NCBI RefSeq assembly: GCF_900215145.1
Contig: NZ_OBDO01000003.1
Coordinates: forward strand, 341,305-405,304
DNA length: 64,000 nucleotides
Direction: 5' to 3'
Source of the DNA: Geodermatophilus sabuli
Lineage (GTDB): Bacteria > Actinomycetota > Actinomycetes > Mycobacteriales > Geodermatophilaceae
Shown here: piece after piece, positions 42,973 through 50,935 of the stretch
Layout: the number at the start of each line of letters is the position of its first letter
How positions within the stretch are numbered: position 1 is the first letter of the stretch
Notes under the pieces: model-generated
What the model was told of the DNA's origin: nothing
The model's input: the letters and a program-made list of their open reading frames with translations, nothing else
Database searches by the model: none
Translations under genes and position numbers: made by a program

Positions 42973-44223
42973 ATGGGACGGTCGTTGCGCGTTGCACTGC
43001 TGTCCTACCGGAGCAAGCCGCACAGCGGCGGTCAGGGCGTGTACGTCCGGGCCCTGTCCCGCGAGCTCACCGCCCTCGGCCACACGGTGACGGTGTTCAG
43101 CGGGCAGCCGTACCCCGAGCTGGACGACGGTGTGCCGCTGGAGCGGCTGCCGAGCCTGGACCTCTACCGCGAGCCCGACCCGTTCCGCACCCCGCGGCCG
43201 TCGGAGTTCCGCGACTGGGTGGACCTCACCGAGTGGGCGCTGATGTGCACCGCCGGGTTCCCCGAACCGCTCACCTTCAGCCTGCGCGCGGCGCGCGAGC
43301 TGCTCCCCCGGGCCGCCGACTTCGACGTCGTCCACGACAACCAGAGCCTGGGCCTCGGGTTGCTGCGGCTGGTCCGCGCCGGCGTGCCCACCGTGGCGAC
43401 CGTGCACCACCCGGTCGCCATCGACCGCCGGCTGGAGCTCGCCGCCGCCCCCTCCCTGCGGCGACGCCTGACGCTGCGCCGCTGGTACGCCTTCACCGGC
43501 ATGCAGGCGCGGGTGGCGCCCCGGCTGAACGGCATCACCACGGTGTCGGAGAGCTCCCGCCGTGACATCGAGACCCACCTCGGCGTGCCCGCGGCGGGCG
43601 TCGACGTCATCCCCGTGGGCATCGACCCCGACGTCTTCACCCCACCCCCGCCCGGCCGGCCGCGCGACCGGCAGTCGATCGTGGTCACCACCAGCGCCGA
43701 CGTCCCGCTCAAGGGCCTGGTGCACCTGCTGGAGGCGGTGGCGAAGCTGCGCACCGAGCGCCCGGTGCGGCTGACCGTCGTCGGCACCGCGCGGCCCGGC
43801 GGGCCGGCCCAGGCGGCGCTGGACCGGCTGGGCCTGCGCGACGCGGTGCGGTTCACCGGCCCGCTGCCCGAGGCGGACCTGGTGGCCCTGCTGCAGGAGG
43901 CCGCCGTCGTCGCCATCCCGTCGCTCTACGAGGGCTTCTCCCTCCCCGCGATCGAGGCCATGGCCTGCGGCACGCCGCTGGTCACCACCGACGCCGGGGC
44001 GCTGCCGGAGGTCGTCGGCAGCAAGGCGGGACTGCGGGTGCCGGCCGGCGACGTCGGCGAGCTGACCGCGGCGCTGCAGCTGGTCCTCGACTCGCCGTCC
44101 CTCGGCGAGCAGCTGGGCCGGGCCGGGCGGCGCCGCGCGCTGGCCTCCTACACGTGGCGGGCCACCGCCGAGCGGACGGCGGAGTGGTACGCCGACGTCC
44201 TGGACCGGAAGGGGCGCTCGTGA
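42973..44223 (+). CDS. GT4 family glycosyltransferase
   Basis: 416 residues from ATG 42973. GT-B fold: N-domain with VALLSYRSKPHSGGQGVYVRAL (nucleotide-sugar glycine loop) and DVVHDNQSLGLGLLRL; C-domain with VTTVSESSRRDIE-like hinge, ADVPLKGLVHLLEAV and the donor-binding E-x7-E motif SLYEGFSLPAIEAMACGTPLVT. A retaining, metal-independent sugar transferase. First gene of a five-gene run (GT4, methyltransferase, toroid protein, two GT2). The product of the cluster is not known. Confidence 0.9.
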   Translation: MGRSLRVALLSYRSKPHSGGQGVYVRALSRELTALGHTVTVFSGQPYPELDDGVPLERLPSLDLYREPDPFRTPRPSEFRDWVDLTEWALMCTAGFPEPLTFSLRAARELLPRAADFDVVHDNQSLGLGLLRLVRAGVPTVATVHHPVAIDRRLELAAAPSLRRRLTLRRWYAFTGMQARVAPRLNGITTVSESSRRDIETHLGVPAAGVDVIPVGIDPDVFTPPPPGRPRDRQSIVVTTSADVPLKGLVHLLEAVAKLRTERPVRLTVVGTARPGGPAQAALDRLGLRDAVRFTGPLPEADLVALLQEAAVVAIPSLYEGFSLPAIEAMACGTPLVTTDAGALPEVVGSKAGLRVPAGDVGELTAALQLVLDSPSLGEQLGRAGRRRALASYTWRATAERTAEWYADVLDRKGRS

Positions 44224-44242
44224 CGACGGACGGGGTGCGGGC

Positions 44243-45019
44243 GTGCTGACCGTCGACTACGACCGGCTGGACCTGCGGCCGGGGATGACCGTGCTCGACC
44301 TCGGCTGCGGCGAGGGCCGGCACGCCTTCGAGGCCTACCGGCGCGGCGGCCGCGTGGTCGCCGTCGACTGGGGTGTCCCGGAGGTCGAGACGACGAAGCG
44401 CTGGCTGGGCGCCATCGCGGAGGCCGGCGAGGCGCCGGACGGCGCCCGCTACGAGGTGGTCCGCGGCGACCTCCGCGCCCTGCCGGTGCCCGACGCCAGC
44501 GTCGACCGGGTGATCGCCTCCGAGGTGCTCGAGCACATCCCCGACGACGCCGCCGCCCTGGCCGAGATCGCCCGCGTGCTCAAGCCCGGCGGGCGGGTCG
44601 CGGTGACCGTCCCCCGGTACTTCCCGGAGCGGGTGTGCTGGGCGCTGTCGGACGCCTACCACGCGAACGAGGGCGGGCACATCCGCATCTACCGCGCCGA
44701 CGAGCTGCGCACCCGCCTCGCCGCCGCGGGGCTGGTCCCGGGCGGGCAGCACCACGCGCACGCGCTGCACGCGCCGTTCTGGTGGCTCAAGTGCGCCGTC
44801 GGGGTGGACCGTGACAGCGCCGCCGTCCGGGCCTACCACCGGCTGCTCGTGTGGGACCTCGTGCAGCGGCCCTGGCTGACCCGGACCGCCGAGCGGCTGC
44901 TCGACCCGGTGCTCGGCAAGAGTCTCGTGGTCTACGCCGACAAGCCCGCCGTCCCCGGGCGGCCGGCGGCCCGCTCGTGGTCGCTCGACGGCCGGCACCG
45001 GGAGCGGTCCGCTGTCTGA
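44243..45019 (+). CDS. Class I SAM-dependent methyltransferase of the glycosyltransferase cluster
   Basis: 258 residues from GTG 44243, 19 bases after the GT4 stop. SAM motif I TVLDLGCGEGRHAFEAYRRG near residue 17, VVAVDWG, post-I RVIASEVLEHIPDDAAALAE and LKPGGRVAVTVPRYFPER. A long C-terminal part with HYHANEGGHIRIY-like residues (DAYHANEGGHIRIYRADEL) suggests a large substrate. It probably methylates the glycan or lipid made by this cluster; that is inference from position. Confidence 0.87.
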   Translation: MLTVDYDRLDLRPGMTVLDLGCGEGRHAFEAYRRGGRVVAVDWGVPEVETTKRWLGAIAEAGEAPDGARYEVVRGDLRALPVPDASVDRVIASEVLEHIPDDAAALAEIARVLKPGGRVAVTVPRYFPERVCWALSDAYHANEGGHIRIYRADELRTRLAAAGLVPGGQHHAHALHAPFWWLKCAVGVDRDSAAVRAYHRLLVWDLVQRPWLTRTAERLLDPVLGKSLVVYADKPAVPGRPAARSWSLDGRHRERSAV

Positions 45020-45041
45020 GCTGCTGCCCGAGCTCCCCGGC

Positions 45042-46106
45042 GTGCTGAGCGGGGGGCAGGTGGCCGCGACGGTCGCGGCGATCGCCGCGGAACAGGACGC
45101 CGACGGCGCGCTGCCGTGGTTCCGCGGCGGGCAGCTGGACCCGTGGGACTCGGTGGAGGCCGCGATGGCTCTCGACGTCGGTGGCGAGCACGAGCGGGCC
45201 GCGGCCGCCTATCGCTGGCTGGCCGGGCGGCAGCGGCCGGACGGGTCGTGGGCCGCGGAGTACCGCGCCGGCGTGGAGACCGCCCCGGAGGTGGAGAGCA
45301 ACCACGCCGGCTACCTCGCCGTGGGGCTGTGGCACAGCTGGCTGTGCACCGGCGACGAGGAGCTGGTCACCGGGTTGTGGCCGGTGGTCCGCCGCGGGCT
45401 CGACCTGGTCACCCGCATGCAGCTGCCCGGTGGCGCGGTCGGCTGGGCGCTGCGGCCGGACGGCACGCCCGACGACACCGCGCTGCTCACCGGCAACGCC
45501 AGCCTGTTCCAGGCGCTGCGCTGCGGCGTGGCGCTGGCCGCCCTCGCCGGGGAGCCCCAGCCGGACTGGGAGCTGGCCGCCGACGACCTGGGCACGGCGC
45601 TGCGCACCCGCCCGGAGGCGTTCGCCGACCGCTCCCGCTACTCGATGGACTGGTACTACCCCGTCCTCGGCGGTGCGCTGACCGGCCCCGCGGCGACCGA
45701 GCGGCTGGCCGCCGACTGGGACCGCTTCGTCGTCCCCGGCCTCGGCGCGCGGTGCGTGGCCGACCGCCCGTGGGTGACCGGCGCGGAGACCTGCGAGCTG
45801 GCGCTGGCGTTGGCCGCCGTCGGGCAGCGGGACGCCGCCGTGGAGCAGGTGGCCGCCATGCAGCACCTGCGCGCCGACGACGGCTCCTACTGGACGGGGT
45901 TCGTCTACCCCGACGACGCCCGCTGGCCGGTCGAGCGGACCACCTGGACGGCGGCGGCCGTCGTCCTCGCCGCGGATGCGCTGGCCGGGGCCACCCCGGC
46001 CTGCGGGCTGTTCACCTCGCCGGGGGCGCTGCCGGCCGCTGGCACGGAGAGGTCACACAGCGCGGTGGATTGGCTCGCGGGGGGCGCGGGCACGGTCCCG
46101 TCGTGA
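45042..46106 (+). CDS. Alpha/alpha-toroid protein (annotated in relatives as prenyltransferase-like)
   Basis: 354 residues from GTG 45042, the only ATG or GTG in frame after the methyltransferase. Repeating helix pairs with GALPWFRGG, PWDSVEAAMAL, ESNHAGYLAVGLWHSW, RYSMDWYYPVLGG and VERTTWTAAAVVLAADAL form an (alpha/alpha)6 toroid. This shape is shared by squalene/terpene cyclases, prenyltransferases and six-hairpin glycosidases, but the terpene-cyclase D-x-D-D motif is not seen. The aromatic-rich, acidic pocket suggests sugar binding. Its function is unknown; coupled by GTGA to the next GT2 gene. Confidence 0.75.
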   Translation: MLSGGQVAATVAAIAAEQDADGALPWFRGGQLDPWDSVEAAMALDVGGEHERAAAAYRWLAGRQRPDGSWAAEYRAGVETAPEVESNHAGYLAVGLWHSWLCTGDEELVTGLWPVVRRGLDLVTRMQLPGGAVGWALRPDGTPDDTALLTGNASLFQALRCGVALAALAGEPQPDWELAADDLGTALRTRPEAFADRSRYSMDWYYPVLGGALTGPAATERLAADWDRFVVPGLGARCVADRPWVTGAETCELALALAAVGQRDAAVEQVAAMQHLRADDGSYWTGFVYPDDARWPVERTTWTAAAVVLAADALAGATPACGLFTSPGALPAAGTERSHSAVDWLAGGAGTVPS

Positions 46107-46975
46107 CCTCGCCCCAGCCCTCCGCCCGCACCGCACCCCCGGTCACCGTCGTGGTGGCCAGCCGCAACCGGCGGGACGAGCTGCTCGCCTCACTGGCCCG
46201 GCACGAGGCCCCGGTGGTGCTGGTCGACAACGGCTCCACCGACGGCACCGTGGACGCCGTCCGGGCGGTGCACCCCGAGGTGACCGTGCTGCCCCTGGAG
46301 CACAACCTCGGTGCCCGGGCCCGGACGCTCGGCGCCGAGCAGGCGGGGACGCCGTTCGTCGCGTTCGCCGACGACGACTCGTGGTGGGCCCCCGGCGACC
46401 TGGCGCGCGCGGTGGAGGTCATGCGCGCGCACCCGCGGCTGGCGCTGCTCAACGCCCGCATCCTCGTCGGCCCCGAGGAGCGGCTGGACCCGGTCTGCGC
46501 CGAGATGGCCGACAGCCCGCTGGGCACCGCTCCGGACCTGCCCGGCCCGTCGCTGCTGGGCTTCGTCGCCTGCGCGGCGCTGGTGCGCACCGAGGCGTTC
46601 GCTGCCGTCGGCGGGTTCGACGCCGTGGTCCGCTTCCCCGGCGAGGAGGAGCGGGTGGCGCTCGACCTCGCGGCCGCCGGCTGGGGGCTGGCCTATGTCG
46701 ACACGGTGACCATCCACCACCACCCGTCACCGCGGCGGGACGCCCCGGCCCGCCGGCAGGCCGCGATCTGGCGCAGCCGGGTGCTCACCGCCCTCATGCG
46801 CCACCCGCTGCCTGCCCTGCCCGGGCTGGTGGAGTCCGCGGTCCGCGCCGGGCGCCCGGGGCTGCGGGGGTTGCTGCGGGCCGTCCCGGACGTGCCGGCG
46901 GCGCTGCGCGCCCGCCGCCGGGTGCCCGACGAGGTGTGGGCCGACGTCCGGCGGCTCGCTGGGGACGCGGCATGA
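46103..46975 (+). CDS. GT2 family glycosyltransferase, first of a tandem pair
   Basis: 290 residues from a GTG overlapping the toroid gene stop. GT-A fold with VTVVVASRNRRDELLASLA, VVLVDNGSTDGTVDAV and the metal/UDP motif FADDDSWWAPGD near residue 88; acceptor region with FPGEEERVALDLAAAGWGL. An inverting rhamnosyl-like transferase is plausible. Clearly paralogous to the next gene, with which it overlaps by ATGA. Confidence 0.9.
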   Translation: MTSPQPSARTAPPVTVVVASRNRRDELLASLARHEAPVVLVDNGSTDGTVDAVRAVHPEVTVLPLEHNLGARARTLGAEQAGTPFVAFADDDSWWAPGDLARAVEVMRAHPRLALLNARILVGPEERLDPVCAEMADSPLGTAPDLPGPSLLGFVACAALVRTEAFAAVGGFDAVVRFPGEEERVALDLAAAGWGLAYVDTVTIHHHPSPRRDAPARRQAAIWRSRVLTALMRHPLPALPGLVESAVRAGRPGLRGLLRAVPDVPAALRARRRVPDEVWADVRRLAGDAA

Positions 46976-47931
46976 GGCAGCACCCTCCTGCCACCCACCA
47001 CTCGCAGGCTCGCGGCGGGCGCCTGCAGGAGGGCCGACCCGACGCGCGGGTGGCCGTCGTCGTCATCACGCACCAGCGCCGGGACGAGGTGCTGGTGGCG
47101 CTGTCCCGGCTGCGCGCGCTGCCCGAGCAACCGCACGTCGTGGTGGTCGACAACGGGTCGACCGACGGGACGGCGGCGGCGATCGCGGAGCGGTTCCCGG
47201 AGGTCGAGCTCATCGCCAGCCCGGCGAACCTGGGCGCCGTCGGCCGCAACGTGGGCGTGGCCCGGGTGTCGGCCCCCTACGTGGCCTTCTGCGACGACGA
47301 CACCTGGTGGGACCCGGGGTCGCTGCGCACCGCCGCCGACGCCTTCGACACCCACCCGCGCCTGGCCGTCGTCACCGCGCGGATCCTGGTGGAGCCCGGC
47401 GGCCGCGAGGACCCCATCGTCCCGGAGCTGCGCGACTCACCGGTCCGCGGCGCCGACTGGCTGCCCGGACCGGCGCTGGGGTCCTTCCTCGCGGGCGCCT
47501 CGGTGCTGCGACGGGCGGCGTTCGACGACGTCGGCGGCTTCTGCGAGCGGTTGTGGCTGGGGGGCGAGGAGGAGCTCATGGCCGGCGACCTCGCCGCCCG
47601 TGGCTGGGAACTGTGCTACCTGCCCGAGCTCACCGTGCACCACCAGGCGAGCACCGCCCGCGACCCGCACAAGCGCCGCCGCGACGGCATCCGCAACACC
47701 CTGTGGACGACGTGGCTGCGGCGCCCGCTGCGCCCGGCGCTGCGCCGCACCGGGCACCTGCTGCGCACCGTCCCCCGCGACCGGCTGAGCCTGCTCGGCG
47801 TGCTGGACGCGCTGCGCGGCCTGCCCTGGGTGCTGCGCGAACGGCGGGTGCTGCCGCCGCACGCCGAGGCCCGCTTCGCCGCACTGGAGCACGCCCAGCG
47901 GACCTCCACCGCCCGCCGATACGTCAGCTGA
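46972..47931 (+). CDS. GT2 family glycosyltransferase, second of the pair, with repeat-derived N-terminus
   Basis: 319 residues from ATG 46972, overlapping the previous stop. The first about 21 residues (THHSQARGGRLQEG) are the translated hairpin repeat. The catalytic domain begins with VAVVVITHQRRDEVLVAL, then VVVDNGSTDGT, FCDDDTWWDPGS and LGGEEELMAGDLAARGWEL, aligning along its length with the preceding GT2. The extra N-terminus is absent from the paralogue. A GTG close to residue 27 could also start it. The last gene of the run; 77 bases later comes the convergent DksA-like gene. Confidence 0.88.
   Translation: MRQHPPATHHSQARGGRLQEGRPDARVAVVVITHQRRDEVLVALSRLRALPEQPHVVVVDNGSTDGTAAAIAERFPEVELIASPANLGAVGRNVGVARVSAPYVAFCDDDTWWDPGSLRTAADAFDTHPRLAVVTARILVEPGGREDPIVPELRDSPVRGADWLPGPALGSFLAGASVLRRAAFDDVGGFCERLWLGGEEELMAGDLAARGWELCYLPELTVHHQASTARDPHKRRRDGIRNTLWTTWLRRPLRPALRRTGHLLRTVPRDRLSLLGVLDALRGLPWVLRERRVLPPHAEARFAALEHAQRTSTARRYVS
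46980..47035 (+). repeat. Hairpin repeat, copy B (in second GT2 gene)
   Basis: 56 bases; outer stem CCCTCCTGC (46983) pairs perfectly with GCAGGAGGG (47025); core CACCACTCGCAGGCTCG is identical to copy A over 17 bases. Translated in the same frame as copy A, sharing HHSQARG. The element directly follows the ATGA junction of two glycosyltransferase genes. Confidence 0.8.
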
Positions 47932-48008
47932 CGGTCACCCCGTGACGTAGGAGAGCGTGCCCGTCGCGTCCGCCAGGAAGCCACCGGTCGCGCCCGGTGA
48001 GGGGCAGC

Positions 48009-48338
48009 TCAGCGTGCGCAGTCGATGCAGGTGCGGGCGGCGGGGCGGGCGGCCAGGCGTTCGGGGGCGATCGGCCGGCCACAGTCCTCGCAGGTGCCGT
48101 AGTCGCCGGTCTCCCGCCGGGCCAGCGCGGCGTCGACGTCGGCCAGCCGGCGCCGGGCCGCGTCGAGCAGGGCGGCGACCTGCTGCCGCTCGAAGGCGAT
48201 CGTGGCGCCCTCGGGGTCGTGCTCGTCGTCGGCGTTGGACGACCGCGACGCGGCGACGACGGCGTCGAACTCGGCCGTCAGCGCCGCGATCTGGGCGAGG
48301 ACGGCGGCCCGCTCCTCCGCCAGCCGCTCAGCGCTCAC
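48009..48338 (-). CDS. DksA/TraR-type zinc-finger protein
   Basis: 109 residues from GTG 48338. An N-terminal coiled-coil helical hairpin (about 1-75) with DEHDPEGATIAFERQQVAALLDAARRRLADVDAAL and a C4 zinc finger CEDCGRPIAPERLAARPAARTCIDC at the end. DksA-family proteins enter the RNA polymerase secondary channel; short actinobacterial ones may act in general transcription control. The start overlaps the preceding methyltransferase by 11 bases, making a coupled three-gene unit with YibE/F. Confidence 0.9.
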   Translation of the reverse strand: MSAERLAEERAAVLAQIAALTAEFDAVVAASRSSNADDEHDPEGATIAFERQQVAALLDAARRRLADVDAALARRETGDYGTCEDCGRPIAPERLAARPAARTCIDCAR

Positions 48339-49035
48339 GGCGCAGCAGCCGCAGCGAGCCGGTCCCCGGCAGCTCGGTGAACTCCCCCGAGTCCAGCACC
48401 CGCCGGTAGACGCCGTAGGGCGCCTGGCCGCCGTCGGCCGGGTCGGGGAAGACGTCGTGGATGGCCAGCGTGCCGCCGACGGCGAGCTTGGCGACCCACG
48501 CGTCCTGGTCACGGCGGGCGGACTCCTCGGTGTGGCTGCCGTCGAGGAACAGCAGCGCCAGCGACGTCGACCACAGCGGGGCGAGGACCTCCGACCGCGC
48601 GACGACGGCGATGACGACGTCCTCGGCGCCGGCGTCGGCGATGGTGCGGCGGAACCGTGGCAGCGTGTCGAGCCGCCCGACGGCGGGGTCGACCAACGAG
48701 GGGTCGTGGTACTCCCACCCCGGCTGGTGCTCCTCGGAGCCGCGGTGGTGGTCGACGGTCACCACCTGCCGGCCGGTCTCCCGTGCGGCGGCGGCCAGGT
48801 AGAGCGCCGACCTCCCCATCCAGCTGCCCACCTCCAGCAGCGGGCCGGGGACGGCGATGGTGCGGGCGGCGTCGTACAGCGCCGTCCCCTCGTCGTCGGG
48901 CATGAAGCCGGGCGCGGCCCGGGCCGCCGCGAGGAGTTGACGGACCCCGTCCCCTTCGGCCCCCTGCAGGGGCCCGCCGCGAGCGTGCGAGCGGTGGGGG
49001 GCAGGGGGTCCTTCCTGGGGCCGATCCGCGCTCAC
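48328..49035 (-). CDS. Class I SAM-dependent methyltransferase (Methyltransf_24-like) with repeat-derived N-terminus
   Basis: 235 residues from a GTG overlapping the YibE/F stop (GTGA). Residues about 9-27 are hairpin repeat copy C (HRSHARGGPLQG). The catalytic part has LLEVGSWMGRSALYLAAAARE, VVTVDHHRGSEEHQPGW, ALLFLDGSHTEESARRD and GGTLAIHDVFPDPADGG, resembling CmcI/macrolide-type and glycan O-methyltransferases. An ATG at FMPDDEG, past the repeat, is an alternative start. Faces the glycosyltransferase cluster and could act on its product. Confidence 0.85.
   Translation of the reverse strand: MSADRPQEGPPAPHRSHARGGPLQGAEGDGVRQLLAAARAAPGFMPDDEGTALYDAARTIAVPGPLLEVGSWMGRSALYLAAAARETGRQVVTVDHHRGSEEHQPGWEYHDPSLVDPAVGRLDTLPRFRRTIADAGAEDVVIAVVARSEVLAPLWSTSLALLFLDGSHTEESARRDQDAWVAKLAVGGTLAIHDVFPDPADGGQAPYGVYRRVLDSGEFTELPGTGSLRLLRRER
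48958..49011 (-). repeat. Hairpin repeat, copy C (in methyltransferase gene)
   Basis: 54 bases; outer stem CCCCCTGC / GCAGGGGG (48960-48967 with 49001-49008); core CACCGCTCGCACGCTCG differs from copies A and B by two bases. Translated in the same frame as the others (H-R-S-H-A-R-G). Located 24 bases inside the gene, just behind the GTGA overlap with YibE/F. Confidence 0.75.
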
Positions 49036-50309
49036 CGGGCGAGCCGGGCGGTCATCCGCCGGTCGGTCGCCACCCCCGCGTCGGTGCCGGCGGCCTTGGC
49101 GAAGAACGCGCCGGCCGCCGTCGTCACCGGGACGGCGAGGACGAGCGCGATCGCACCGACGAAGGTGCGGATGACCTCCTCGGCCATCGCCGAGCTGGTG
49201 AGCACGACGGTCCACGGCTGGGCGTAGAGCTCGAAGAGCAGCAGCAGCGGCAGCGCCGCGCCGGCGTAGGCGAAGACGATCGTGTAGACGGTCGAGGCGA
49301 TGTGATCGCGGCCGACGGCCATCCCGCGGGAGTACAGCTCGCGCCAGCTCATGTCGGAGTCGACCTCGTTCAACTGCCACACCGCCGAGGCCTGGGTGAT
49401 GGTGACGTCGTTGAGCACGCCCAGCCCGGCGACGACGACACCGGCGAGGACCAGGCCGGAGAAGTCCAGCGTGGGGTCGAAGCCCAGCAGCGTGTTGGTC
49501 TCCTCGCTGGTCAGCCCGGTCAGCCGGGCCGTGGCGACGGCGACCTCGCCGAGGACGGCGACGAGGGTCAGCCCGAACAGGGTGCCCACCAGCGCCGTCG
49601 TGGTCCGCGCGGAGAAGCCGTGCGCGAGGTAGAGGACGACGAACATGATCGCCGCCGACCCGACCAGGCTGGTCAGCACCGGCGACTGGTCGGTGAGCAG
49701 GCCCGGCAGGACGAACTGCAGGAGCACGAAGAACGCGAACGCCAGCCCGACCAGCGAGGCCAGGCCACGCAGCCGGGCCACCAGGCCGACGACGACGGCG
49801 AAGGCGATGGTCAGGACGACGATGGGCACGTCCCGGTCGTAGTCGAAGAACGCGTACGCTGCAGGGCCCTCCGCACCGGCGTCCCGGGTGAGGACGAGGA
49901 CGTCGCCCTCGTCGACCCCGGCGGCGAACACCTCGGCCGGGAGATCCACCTGCACGAACTCCCCGGCACCCGAGCCGTCGAGCACCTCGGTGACCACCGT
50001 GGCGCAGGTGAGCTGCTGCGCCGGCTGCCCTTCACCGCCGGGCAGCGAGCAGTCGAACGGCGCCACCGAGGCCACCCGGGCGTCGTGGTAGGTCGTCCCC
50101 GGGGGGACGTACAGCTCCGCGGCCTGCCGGGCCCGCGACGGCTCGTCCCCCGGCCAGAGTGCGACCAGCCCCACGACGGTGGCCAGGCCGACCGGTACGA
50201 GCAGCAGCATCATCAGCCGGACCGCGCGGCGCCGGCGGAGCAGTACCTCCGCGCTCGGCGGGGGCGCGTCGGGATCGGGACCGTGACTGTGGGGGTGGCT
50301 GGGCGGCAC
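49032..50309 (-). CDS. YibE/F family integral membrane protein
   Basis: 425 residues from GTG 50309. One N-terminal helix (about 30-50), an extracytoplasmic beta-rich domain (about 55-160: YHDARVASVAPFDCSLPGG, EFVQVDLPAEVFAAGVDEGDVLVL), then seven or so helices with LGVLNDVTITQASAVWQL and YSRGMAVGRDHIASTVYTIVFAYAGAALPLLL, the family signature. YibE/F proteins are of unknown function, possibly transporters. First gene of a coupled unit with the methyltransferase and DksA-like gene. Histidine-rich N-terminal PPSHPHSHG is noted. Confidence 0.9.
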   Translation of the reverse strand: MPPSHPHSHGPDPDAPPPSAEVLLRRRRAVRLMMLLLVPVGLATVVGLVALWPGDEPSRARQAAELYVPPGTTYHDARVASVAPFDCSLPGGEGQPAQQLTCATVVTEVLDGSGAGEFVQVDLPAEVFAAGVDEGDVLVLTRDAGAEGPAAYAFFDYDRDVPIVVLTIAFAVVVGLVARLRGLASLVGLAFAFFVLLQFVLPGLLTDQSPVLTSLVGSAAIMFVVLYLAHGFSARTTTALVGTLFGLTLVAVLGEVAVATARLTGLTSEETNTLLGFDPTLDFSGLVLAGVVVAGLGVLNDVTITQASAVWQLNEVDSDMSWRELYSRGMAVGRDHIASTVYTIVFAYAGAALPLLLLFELYAQPWTVVLTSSAMAEEVIRTFVGAIALVLAVPVTTAAGAFFAKAAGTDAGVATDRRMTARLAR

Positions 50310-50374
50310 CCGACCAGGCTAAGAGGTGCCGCCGGGTGTCCCGCCGGCCCGCGCCGGTCCGCGCGGGCCGGCGT

Positions 50375-50752
50375 TCACTCCTCGACGGGGAACCGCAGCC
50401 ACAGGCCGGACAGCTGCAACGGCCGGGCGACCGCCGCCGGTGGGGCGACCAGCACCAGCTCCACCCCGCGCGGCTGCCCCAGCTTCTGCAGCTGCACCAG
50501 CACGGCCATGCCCGCGGAGTTCACGTACGAGACCGCGCGGGTGTCCAGGCGCACCCGACGCAGCCCCGGCTCGGCGAGCAGCAGGTCGGTCATCGTGCGG
50601 ACCAGCGGCCGCCGCGCCTCCTCGGTGAGCTCGCCGGTGACGGTGAGGGTCGCGACGTCCCCCTCGAGGGCGGTGGTGACCTCCGTCGTCCCGCCGGTGC
50701 CGTGCTCCTGCCCCGTTCCCCCCTGCGCTCGGGGGGCTGTCGTCTCGTCCAC
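50375..50752 (-). CDS. STAS domain protein, anti-sigma factor antagonist-like
   Basis: 125 residues from GTG 50752. A disordered leader of about 25 residues precedes the STAS fold: VATLTVTGELTEEARRPLVRTM and VRLDTRAVSYVNSAGMAVLVQLQKLGQ, where Ser in N-S-A-G is the position phosphorylated in SpoIIAA/RsbV proteins. This suggests a partner-switching role in sigma factor control. No kinase is next to it. Transcribed away from the hsp20 gene. Confidence 0.87.
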   Translation of the reverse strand: MDETTAPRAQGGTGQEHGTGGTTEVTTALEGDVATLTVTGELTEEARRPLVRTMTDLLLAEPGLRRVRLDTRAVSYVNSAGMAVLVQLQKLGQPRGVELVLVAPPAAVARPLQLSGLWLRFPVEE

Positions 50753-50837
50753 GGCTCAACCCTGCCGCACGTGCCGTCGGATCGCGCGCGCAGGAGCCGC
50801 CGCACACCCGGCCGGGAACAAACTCGGCGGATGGATG

Positions 50838-50864
50838 TTTACACAGGTGCATGCCAGAGATAAT
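50838..50864 (+). promoter_or_regulatory. Promoter of the hsp20 gene
   Basis: TTTACA (50838) and GATAAT (50859) are spaced by 15 bases (16 with GTTTAC), in an unusually AT-rich stretch for this genome, about 75 bases before the Hsp20 start. GATAATCTC is followed by TCTCAAG, resembling one half of an HspR HAIR site, but no second half is present. Confidence 0.5.
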
Positions 50865-50935
50865 CTCAAGTTGCTACTAGAGGTTCACCCTCGGGCAGCG
50901 AACACCACAGGAACACGCACAGGAGGTTGCCAGCC

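Noticed and set aside
50858..50880. HAIR (HspR) operator before hsp20
   Set aside because: Only one half-site, TCTCAAG, is present; the second inverted half is missing.
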